The notes beneath the pieces were generated by a model, which saw only the letters and a list, made by a program, of their open reading frames with translations, had not been told where the DNA came from and did no database searches. Below are positions 11,340-20,440 of a stretch of 64,000 nt of DNA, piece after piece. The translations under genes were made by a program, and so were the position numbers. The stretch lies in contig JACCIC010000064.1 in NCBI GenBank assembly GCA_018907035.1, positions 2,092,501 to 2,156,500 of the forward strand, read 5' to 3'. Source of the DNA: Sycobia sp. Sy_11. Taxonomy: Eukaryota; Arthropoda; Insecta; Hymenoptera; Epichrysomallidae. Numbering within the stretch: position 1 is the stretch's first letter; every line of letters begins with the position of its first letter.

Positions 11340-12015
11340 CGCCGCTAACATTATAATAGTAAGTTTAAAGCCTTACTGAAGCAGACAAAGAATTGTCAAT
11401 ATAATTACCAATACTGCGGATAAGGACTGGTCTTTTATGCCTTAGTTTTCTACCCGCAATCAAGTTTCGACTCTGAGAACTATATGTAAGTCATGCTTCC
11501 GCATTGGAAAAGAGTTTTACTAGACTGCTGCTAAATACGCTTATTTTACTTCCTTGTGAGAGTATCACACTATAGACTTGGAGAAGTCGACTTAGCTTAC
11601 CGATATTGTTCTTGAAAGGTTTTGAAGTCCTATTTGATTTATACTTAATTTATACTTTCAAACATCGAAGTGGCGCAGCCAATATCTATACATATATATA
11701 TTTTGTATATTTCCGTTTTTTTCTATTAAATATTTCTTAGTAGTGGTTATTAAATTTTAGTAGTGGTGTCTATTGAAATTAAAGCAAAATAATTGTCTAA
11801 GAATAGCATATTTTGGTGGAAATCGGATTTTACCAAAAAAGACAGACGCTTATAAAAGAACACTTATGTACAAATCGTTGGATTCAGCCTTTGGATAACT
11901 TTTCGCAGTTGGGCTACCATAACATTGGAAAGTACCACTGTCGCCACTAGATATATATACACGAGCAATGTATAATGTAAACTTTATTCAGGTATATCTA
12001 TAACTATTGGAGTTC

Positions 12016-12018
<3 letters not shown>
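11339..12018. repeat. Dispersed repeat segments, no gene
   Basis: Bases 11339-11420 resemble 33001-33090 (both follow the TA run of a foldback array and share CTGAAGCAG-type sequence), so they belong to the same mobile unit. Bases about 11825-11900 (ACCAAAAAAGACAGACGCTT ... GAACACTTATGTACA) resemble 58110-58170. Nothing codes. Confidence 0.55.
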
Positions 12019-12071
<53 letters not shown>

Positions 12072-12195
12072 GAAATATGTGACTATAAGATAATTCAAAA
12101 AAAATTTTTTGGAGAAGAGTTCAACAGATTTGTCTCGGGATCCTCTGAAAAATTTTACGATTATACGAAACACAGATACCTTTGAACACATTTTT
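12019..12195. repeat. (TA)n run and dispersed repeat shared with 55.8 kb
   Basis: A TA run at about 12019-12070 is followed by a segment that on the minus strand starts ATGTGTTCAAAGGTATCTGT and aligns without gaps over about 85 bases with the minus-strand start of the frame at 55557-55898. A weaker third match lies at about 58755-58810. The nature of the repeat is unknown. Confidence 0.5.
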
Positions 12196-14698
12196 ATTGT
12201 GAATTAAAAAATATATATTTAAATGCATAAACTGATTTAGTTGATACGATATTTTTTTGATTAAAAAAACATCATTAATTGACTAAAAAATAATTTATTT
12301 AAAGTGGCTAAATCAAATTCATTTTTTCAATTCATTAAACTTAACTTATATATACTTGAAAGTGTAAAATTCGTCGAACTTCCTCATAGAAATAGTTTCT
12401 TTTATGATATTACTTTCTATAAATTTAGATCTTTACATAAATAAATAAATAAAAATAAAAATATTTAATTTACGTGAGTAAGACAATTTCAATCCTTTTT
12501 TTTGTGTTCATTATGCTGCCTTCAAAACTTCTCTGTTCTTTTAAAGCATCTCAGGATTCCAAATATTTATAATACATAATACAAATATATTGACCATCAG
12601 AGTAGTACTAAATTTATCAACAGATAAAGTATATAGGGACCCCTAAAAAAATTTTAATTTTTGATCAATTAAATTTTTTTTGAAATCATAATTATATAAT
12701 TAATAAAAATAATATAATGAAAACTGAAAAATTTTTCAATAAACTCAATTTTTAAAATGTATTTGAAAAACGATTCATGGATTATTAATAAATATAGAAA
12801 ATCAAGAAAAGGTTTTATTTTTGATAATATTATTATAAAATCAAATTATAGAAATAAAATTCATTGGCTTTTTATGGATTTTGTTCTGCACATTCTTAAT
12901 TCTTTTCGATGCGGTTACAGTGGCAGGTTAAATGAAAACAATAAGTTTTTTAATTTTTTAAAAAATATTTATATTTTTTTTACTTTTTCATCTAAAAGAC
13001 ACATTGTATAGCAATTAAAACTGTTGAACAAATTATGAAAGAATGTTTCAAAGTATCTCGAAAAATGTAAGTCGAATGTGGTCGGATTTTGGAATTTTGA
13101 GCACGAGAGGGATAGAATTTCATTATTTAAAAGTTTAAAAGTTCATAAAAATATTTTGCTAGAACTTCCAAATCATAAATCGTGGCGACTATATGAAATA
13201 ATTGAGCTAGAAATATATTTATATGAAACCATTCTTTAACAAATCGCAAACCAATTTGAACTTGATATTTTATAATAGTATGTAATTTTTTATACTTCTA
13301 TACTTAGAAATTATGAATACGTATTTCAGGATTTTGCTTAAAAAATTGTTTTTCACAAATATATGATAAATTTTCAAAAATTTCGTAGATTTATTCTAAA
13401 ATCTCATACATTAAATTAGTTTACTCAGAGTATATTGATCACATCAATTTCGAAATTCTTCAGGTTATAAGTTATTCTATAAACTAAGTTGAAGGTGAAT
13501 TAAAAAAAAATATTCATTGGTAAAATTTTTAAACGTTGATAATTTAATCGTAGAAATGATTGTAACATGCCCGTCTCTCAACTGAAATTGATTTTGAAAA
13601 AACTATTTTAATCTGATATTCTCATCTACAAATTCTCCTTTTAAAAATGATGTGACTATTATATAATATTTTCGAAATATGTAAGTTTTGAAGTATACAA
13701 ATATACAAATATACCAGTATGCAAATTAACTTTACACGTAATTGGCTTAGCCAATTAAAAAAAAGTATAGATATTTAATCGTTAGACTACTGCACGTTTT
13801 GTTCATTCGATTATTTCAAATCTATTTCATAAAAATGTTGTGCTATGTTAGATCAACAGTTATTAAACATGTACGACGCAGCAAGCTGAACGTGTATTAA
13901 AATTTTTCAGATGCTCGTATATATTTTCCAATTTTAATATTTATTATACTATATGATCGCTTGGATAGGTTTATTGATTAGATTTATGAGTAGGATGATT
14001 AAAAGGCTTTTATAATTCTCAACATTGGTTGAACTTGTTACTTGCAATCACAAGGAAGATGATTTTCCTATTACTTGAAGATTGAGAACTATAGCGTTGG
14101 TCCCGTATCGGCACGCTGCATAACTTGAACGTGGAAATATTTAATAACATTTGATCGAATAGATACATCAGTTTTTAAAAAAATGGATTTTGTATATGAA
14201 AGAATACACAATAATATTTATCACAATGGATTTCTTTTTATTACCAGCATGTTATGTACATTTATTTAACAATTTCATTGTTTATACGTTTAAGTTTTTA
14301 ACTATAAGAATTTTTTAAAATTCGCTTTCAAGGATTACATAACAAAGTATGTATATGCACAAAGTTCGGCATAGATGCGATTCATATAGTTTCCGAATCA
14401 ATTTCAAGCAGGAAGGTTTTAGATTAAATCTACCAACTTTTTTAAAATTTATGTGTGGACATGTTCGAAAAAAATTTTTTCATCAAAATCTTAAAATAGA
14501 CATTCATTAATTTTGTATCGAGAAGCTTGAAAACACAAACAAATTAGTATAAACAGAAATGCACTTCTATTAAACATTTCTTATCAAAGTCATTGATTAT
14601 ACCTTGATTCGCTTGGTAGATAATGTAATGGCTTCATACTACAGTAAATTAAAAAATTATTTTGATGTTTTAAATTTTAACTGCATTTAAAAATATAT
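12196..14698. other. AT-rich 2.5 kb, nothing recognised
   Basis: Very AT-rich sequence with homopolymer runs. The 84-codon frame at 12757-13011 is composed mainly of Asn/Lys/Ile/Phe as expected from base composition and shows no domain. No RNA gene or transposon end was identified. Confidence 0.6.
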
Positions 14699-15039
14699 TG
14701 TAACCGCCGATTTGGCGGTCGCGTCTAGGCATTTGTGCAAAACCGCGAGTGTTCGCGGTAGATCACGAATTTTGCACTCACGAACCGCGAGAGTGCGCGA
14801 ACGGCAAAATACATAAGAAGAAGAAGTGAAAAGGAACGAGCGCGTTCCTTCTTCTGGTCTTCGCCTTCAAAGACATCAGACGTTCAGCAGGATTCAGCCC
14901 CGGACATCGAGCGGCTTACTAGGTATTCTCGAAGCTAAGAACATCGCATAGGCTAGGCGACTTCCGCCTTTGCCTTCCACCATTCAGCGACCCGTCTGCC
15001 GAAGACGTCAAGCAGCCAGTTGCACGAGTGAGCGAGAGT

Positions 15040-15094
<55 letters not shown>

Positions 15095-15467
15095 CTGAGT
15101 GGCGGCGATGACGCTGCTCACGCATCACCGAGAGGAAGGACAGCCCAGCATTCAGCACCGGCAAGTAGTCTGTTCCATTTTTAAGTATTTTGTACAACTC
15201 TCTCCCGTAAATGAGAGAGACGTAGGCTAGATCCAGGCCCCGCTGTTGCTATATAGAGTGTCCGCGTCCTTCGTATCTGTATGTATCCCCGTCCCGAGTA
15301 CGGTGTTCTCCTCCTATCGTTCCCGGAGAACAATCGCGTATGAATGTGTTTGCACCCCTGTATATCGCATCGCGGAACCTGCCAGAATTGATTGGCATAC
15401 GAGCCCCAGCACTCCCTTGTAATACATGAGCATCTGTATGCGAATAAACATTATGCTAACTATTACA
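14699..15467 (+). mobile_element. Solo-LTR-like block
   Basis: The block starts TGTAACCGCC directly after AAATATAT and ends ...AACTATTACA, so it has the TGTAA...TTACA termini of the other LTRs here. It contains a TATATAG string (about 15249), an AATAAA poly(A) signal at 15443-15448 about 20 bp before the end, and a (GA)n run. Its 5' end forms a short hairpin (ACCGCC / GGCGGT). No primer-binding site or coding region follows, so it looks like a solo LTR. A clean target duplication is not visible and the right boundary is less certain than the left. Confidence 0.55.
15047..15092. repeat. (GA)n microsatellite
   Basis: GA run of more than 20 units inside the solo-LTR-like block. Confidence 0.95.
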
Positions 15468-15689
15468 GAATACCCGGTTATTTATTGAACACCGTATGTC
15501 CCCTGTCCGTTTTCCCCATTCCTCGTTTCAGCAGCCAACAAATCTAGTGTGTGCGTAGCGGTGTTCAAGTTCAGTAAAAATACGTCTCGCACAAATAGAC
15601 TCGACTTGCTAAACAAAGCACTGGAAAGTAAAATTTCATAAATATTAGGTATACAAATAAGCACATCGGCTATTCATAGAAGCATATGA

Positions 15690-16590
15690 TGATGTTAATT
15701 TGAGTGAGAGAAGTTGCCGGGTGTGGTTCTAAAAATTTAAATGTGGTGATTTTGACGTGGATGTCCAAACACGCAGTGGAAGGCCCAAAGTGTATGGTGA
15801 CACAGAATGGAAACCTATATTGGAGGCAGATCCGTGCCAAACGCAATAAAAACTTGTACACCAGTTAGGAGTGACTCAGCAAGCTATTTTACAATGTCTC
15901 AAAACCCTGAGTATAGTCCAAAAGCAAGGAAATTGGGTTCTTTACGAACTGAAGCTAAGAGACGTCGAGCGTCGCTTATTCGCTTGCGAACAATTGCTCA
16001 AAAGGAAAAATCACAAAGGATTCCTACATCGAATCGTGACGGGAGATGAAAAATGGATTCACTACGACAGCCCAAAGCGTAGGAAGTCTTGGGATACAAC
16101 AGGACATGTCTCTACTTCGATGGCCAAGCCAAAAATTCATGGCAAGAAGTTAATGCTGTGCATTTGGTGAGATCAGCTTGGAGTAATCTATTATGAACTA
16201 CTCCAACACAATCAAACCGTCACCGGAGAACGTTACCAATAAAAGTTGATGCAATTGAGCCTAGCATTGAAGATTGAACGTCCACAATATGCCAAAAGGT
16301 ACGATAACATCATTTTTCAGCTTGACAATGTTCGGCCACATGTTGCAAAAATCATAAAGGAACCATTAGAAGCACTGAATTGGGACGTCCTACCCCACCC
16401 GCCGTATTCACTAGACATTGCTTCTTCAGACTATCACGTATTCCGGTCGATGACTCGTCGAGAAATTGAAGAAATCGGTCAATTCGTGGATCGCCTCAAA
16501 AGAAGAATTTTTTAGACCGGGTATCCACTTGCTCTCGGAAAGATCGTTAAAAGTAGTAGAAAGTGATGGGCAATATTTTGAATGCCATTA
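15690..16590 (+). pseudogene. Mariner transposase pseudogene
   Basis: The frame-shifted reading follows a mariner transposase from an internal N-terminal point: a SGRPKV-type linker near 15770, VTQQAILQCLK (15865 on), LKLRDVERRLFACEQLLKRK, HRIVTGDEKWIHYDSPKRRK (first catalytic Asp), SMAKPKIHGKKLMLCIW (stop at 16168-16170), QLDNVRPHVAK (second Asp) and PHPPYSLDIASSDYHVFRSM (third Asp), ending SDGQYFE near 16580. All three Asp motifs are visible, yet stops and frameshifts make it inactive. The N-terminal helix-turn-helix is not evident. It closely resembles the mariner at 1-1085, and the Ty3A repeat begins only a few bases past its end. Confidence 0.87.
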
Positions 16591-16611
16591 TTTGAACCTT
16601 ATACTTTTTGT

Positions 16612-17127
16612 TGTAATTATTCTTGCGTGCATATAGCTAGGCTCCTGGCCCACCGCCGCGCCCGCTGAATCTCAATTGTCAGGTGTATATCGCGCATAGC
16701 CACATAAATTCTATCGTTATTCCATTTTGTAATTTTATGCGGTAGTAAATGATTTCGCGTGTGAGTCGCATGTAATCTATAGTATGTAATCTTCTAATGT
16801 ATCGTCGTTCCCACGTGTGTTATATCGAAAGCGTCCCGTTCCGTTTCCCCCGTCCCTGAGTATTTTGTACGATTACGTAGTTTTATAAATAATTAACGTA
16901 GCGTCGCGGAACCCGCAACCAGTACATAGCGTATGTACTACTTTATTGTTGTAAATAGTCTTTTTGTATAAATAAATGTTAATATTGTCATAATCCGATA
17001 AAGCCACTCGCGTAGTTCATTTCTCGTTCCCCATCTCCTTTCCAGCGGAGTGCACAACCAACAGTGTGGAAGAGTCCACACACACATGCACACAAATAAT
17101 AAGTAATAACTCGATTTTGGGGTTACA
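16612..17127 (+). repeat. 5' LTR of Ty3A
   Basis: Runs from TGTAATTATTC to GGGGTTACA, 516 bp. A TATAAAT string lies at 16884-16890 and an AATAAA signal at 16971-16976, consistent with U3-R-U5 order. By eye there are about 17 substitutions and no gaps relative to 23496-24011. Fifteen bases upstream (CCTTATACTTTTTGT) are also identical in both copies, so the true left boundary may be 16597. Confidence 0.88.
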
Positions 17128-17152
17128 AATTGCGCCCCGAGCGTGGAGCCCG
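17128..17152 (+). promoter_or_regulatory. Primer-binding-site region of Ty3A
   Basis: Directly after the LTR terminus GGTTACA and an AA spacer comes TTGCGCCCCGAGCGTGGAGC. Its position and GCGCCC-type sequence fit a tRNA primer-binding site, with TTG where TGG would be expected. The matching tRNA was not established. Confidence 0.5.
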
Positions 17153-17159
17153 TGACGAT

Positions 17160-18335
17160 GAATACGACTGCCCCAGAGCCAGGGACGTGACTAACACACA
17201 TCCCAACATCAAGGCATCTGTGGAAGAAAATAGATTCTTCCTCAACATTGAGCTGATGCGGAAAATATGTCCAGCGCTGATCGACCCTGGCGCTTGGAAA
17301 TCCTACGTAGGCCCTGGTCCAGGCAAACTGGTAAAATCAGCTATAATACCTGTGCTTTCTTACATGCAGATGCCGGACGGCAAAGTATGTCCCGACGAAG
17401 GCGAGGTTGATCTGTTACTAACAATCGACAACCAACAACTTAAAGCCTGCTTCAAGGTATCGGCTTCCTTGAAGTACACCATGATACTTGGCATGGACAT
17501 ACTTTCGTCGATAAAAATGACCATCAATTTTGCAGACGCTACGTTGCACACGCCTAATAAAATCATCAGGTATTTCGTCACACAATATCGTGACTCACCA
17601 GAAACTATCACGGCTATCGCAGCCATCAAGGGGGTAGTCCAACTAAAGGACGCAGACAAAAAAGAACTGAACCGAGTACTACGGCACCTAATACCGGTAA
17701 ATACCGGAACGCTGAAACTGGCGCGCATGCAGCCCCATTACATTGACACCCAGGGACACCGTCCCATCAAACAGCGTCTCCGACGAATACCGAATAAACT
17801 CCTTCAGCAGGCTCATGCGGAAATTGACCGACTGCTCGAGGAGGGTATTATAGAGCCGTCAGAAAGCTCGTGGAGCAGCTGTCCGGTAATCGTCCCAAAA
17901 AAGGACGGAAAAATAAGGTTCTGCATTGACTACCGGGTAGTCAACGCCATCACTAAAAGGACGCATACCCTCTTCCGCATATGAATGTCCTGCTGGACAA
18001 TTTACGTGACGCGCGGTACCTGACTAAAATAGATCTCAGTCAGGCTTACCGTCGGATACCGCTTGAGGAGAGCAGCAAAAAGGTCACCGCCTTTGTGGTC
18101 CCGCAGAAAGGCCTCTTCCAGTACATGAGACTACCTTATGGGCTAACGAACGCCCCGGCCACCTTCCAACGAGGTATGGACGTTGTTTTCGGGCCAGCAA
18201 ATAAACAAGGAGAAATCCGAGTTTTTCTGTCCGGAGGTCAAGTACTTAGGGTACATCGTAGATGCGGACGGTCTGCACACTGACCCCGACAAAATTCGCC
18301 CAGTGAGCGAATATCCAAGGCCTACCAACCTGAGA
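17160..18335 (+). pseudogene. Ty3A protease-reverse transcriptase, defective
   Basis: The first frame (to 17984) begins soon after the primer site. It holds a retropepsin-like block CPALIDPGAWKSYVGP, where DPG replaces the usual DTG or DSG, and ends in the RT fingers (KQRLRRIPNKLL, EEGIIEPSESSWSSCPVIVP, GKIRFCIDYRVVNAI). A frameshift at about 17980 moves to a second frame with LLDNLRDARYLTKIDLSQAY and RLPYGLTNAPATFQRGMD. A deletion at about 18195 then removes the YMDD catalytic segment entirely; the related element Ty3B keeps it (VYMDDIIIAT). In-frame stops follow at 18336-18338 and 18447-18449. RT activity is excluded. The protein would normally be cleaved from a Gag-Pol polyprotein. Confidence 0.88.
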
Positions 18336-19163
18336 TAATTGAGGGCCTTTCTAGGCATGGTCGGGTGGTACGCTAAGTTCATAAAGGACTTAGCGGAAAT
18401 CAAGCTGCCCCTAACTAAACTATTGAAGAAAAACATCCATTGGCACTGAGGATCAGAGCAACAGGAAGCTTTCGGTAAGCTCAGAATCCTGTTGACGCAA
18501 GCGCCTGTGCTAGCGCGCCCCGTGCAGAATAAACCGTACGTCTTGCAAACAGATGCGAGCAATTACGCCTTAGGCGCAGTGCTAAGCCAAGAACATCACG
18601 GCGAAGAGCACCCAATTGTGTACGCAAGCAGGACATTGACACCAGCTGAGGTGAATTACACCGTCACTGAAAAGGAGTGCTTAGCCGTCCTGTGGGCAGT
18701 AGAAAAATTCCGCGGGTACCTACTCGGCGAGAAGTTCGCTGTGATAACGGACCACAGCAGCCTCAAGTAGTTGCACACATTAAAAGACCCAACAGGACGT
18801 CTAGTTAGGTGGGTAACAGCACTCCAAGCTTACAACATGGAAATCGTCCACAGAAAGGGAGCACTTCATCACGTGCCAGACGCCCTATCAAGGCCCCCTC
18901 AACACACCGAGACCTCTACGGCAACGCTCACTACCCTTGTAATGGACGATTGGTACCGGCAAAAAAGTGCCGAAATCCAAAAACACCCGGAATTCTATCC
19001 CGATTGGTCGATCAGGGATGGGCGTTTGTATAGACATCGGGCAAATGAAATTGCGAAAGCGCTAGGCCACGACCAGGATGACTGGAATCTCGTGGTACCC
19101 TCTAACGACAGAGAGCGCGTCCTCCATGAGTGTCATAACACTCTGACCTCAGGCCAGGTATGA
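18336..19163 (+). pseudogene. Ty3A RT connection and RNase H
   Basis: After the stops, a frame running 18492-18770 and on from 18771 reads APVLARPVQNKPYVLQTDAS and NYALGAVLSQ, then NYTVTEKECLAVLWAVEKF and AVITDHSSLK, the typical Gypsy RNase H blocks. A TAG at 18768-18770 interrupts it. The tail LVRWVTALQAYNMEIVHRKG and VPDALSRPP is the link to integrase. At 19150-19163 part of the integrase zinc-finger region (HLG...YYWP stretch of the family) is missing and the frame changes. Confidence 0.85.
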
Positions 19164-20440
19164 AATGGGACATACACAAACATGTCAAGCACTGCCCTGA
19201 GTATCAAATACACAAAGTGTCGCAGAGAGGACCCACGGACTTGATGTCACACCGAAACATCGAAGGTCCCTGGAGCAGTGTAGCCCCAGACATTATGGGA
19301 CCGTTCCCGACCAGCAACGGAGAACATAAGTATCTCTTGGTGTTCCAAGATTTCTTCACCAAGTACATCGAGATGCGCCCATTACGCAAAGCAAATGGCC
19401 AAGCAATCACACGGGCACTTGAAGAGCAAATCATCTTCAAGTGGGGTTGCCCGAAATACCTAATTTCAGATAATGGTACCGAGTTTGCCAACAACTGGCT
19501 CAAGACCAAACTCGCCGAATTAGGTATTGTATACCAATTTATCGCGCCGTACCACGCACAGGCAAACCCTGTAGAAAGAGTAAACAGGGTTATAAAAACC
19601 ATGATTGCGATTTTTATACAAAACGACCACAAGAACTGGGACATCCACCTCCCAGAGTTTGCATTTGCAGTGAACACAGCGGTGCACTCTAGCACCCAGA
19701 CGTCGCCGGCATTTTTAAATTTTGGCCGGAATCCCCGACAAATGCCGACGTATCGTCAGTCTCAAGGTTCAACGCTGCAGGTGCAAACATTAACACTACT
19801 GGAATGGCAAAACCGCATGAAAAGATTACCCGTCATCCACAATCTCGTAAGAAAACACCTGAGCGCCGCAAGTCAAAAACAGGCCAAATACTATAAGAAG
19901 GGTCACCGAGCGGAGACATTTGAAGTAGACGACATGGTATGTCGACGCAACCATGTCCTCTCGTCCGGCCCGAGCCAATTGTCAGCGAAATTGGCCCCAA
20001 AATTCGTAGCTCGCTGTAAAATTACAAAAAAGATATCCTACGTCGTATTCGAGATCAAAGACATGAGTGACGGGAAAACGACAAAGGCACATATATCAGA
20101 CCTCATGAGATATCATCAACCTAATAGCAGTAATTTATCCATAGGTACCAACAGCGATCAGCAGCATGTACCAAGTAAACGGACGAGGCAGAGGACTGCG
20201 TCGATCGGTCATGCCCGATCAGGCCAAGAGACCTGGGGACGCACAAATTCCCCCATCCCTCGCGTACGACCCAGAAAAAATGTGGGGGCCAACTTCCAGA
20301 AGCGTAACCGCACCAACGGTGCATATACGCAGCGGTTCCCCCAACTTCTTCAACACTACTCTCGATATGGGGAAAGTAAGCGAGGCCCTCGAAGAGGTCA
20401 AGAAATCGCGGCTGAATCTAATCCAGTTCAGCCCCGATAA
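19160..20440 (+). CDS. Ty3A integrase, long open frame
   Basis: A 426-codon frame carries the remains of the zinc-binding domain (HKHVKHCPEYQIH; the second Cys of CxxC is Tyr here), the DDE core with VAPDIMGPF, ISDNGTEFANN and ANPVERVNR (all three acidic residues present), and a C-terminal SAKLAPKFVARCKI segment with VFEIKDM and KTTKAHISDLMRYH, which fits the GPY/F-type C-terminal module region. The function would be insertion of the retroelement cDNA. It lacks the first part of its zinc finger because of the deletion at about 19158, and it has no independent start context, being a Pol fragment. Its last 275 bp overlap ORF3 in a different frame. Confidence 0.88.
   Translation: MKWDIHKHVKHCPEYQIHKVSQRGPTDLMSHRNIEGPWSSVAPDIMGPFPTSNGEHKYLLVFQDFFTKYIEMRPLRKANGQAITRALEEQIIFKWGCPKYLISDNGTEFANNWLKTKLAELGIVYQFIAPYHAQANPVERVNRVIKTMIAIFIQNDHKNWDIHLPEFAFAVNTAVHSSTQTSPAFLNFGRNPRQMPTYRQSQGSTLQVQTLTLLEWQNRMKRLPVIHNLVRKHLSAASQKQAKYYKKGHRAETFEVDDMVCRRNHVLSSGPSQLSAKLAPKFVARCKITKKISYVVFEIKDMSDGKTTKAHISDLMRYHQPNSSNLSIGTNSDQQHVPSKRTRQRTASIGHARSGQETWGRTNSPIPRVRPRKNVGANFQKRNRTNGAYTQRFPQLLQHYSRYGESKRGPRRGQEIAAESNPVQPR

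Noticed and set aside
12757..13011. 84-codon plus-strand frame
   Set aside because: Asn/Lys/Ile/Phe-rich as expected by chance in very AT-rich DNA; no motif.
14919..15197. Minus-strand frame with a Ser-Leu run
   Set aside because: Translation of the (GA)n microsatellite inside an LTR-like block.
19204..19695. 163-codon minus-strand frame
   Set aside because: Shadow of the well-supported plus-strand integrase.
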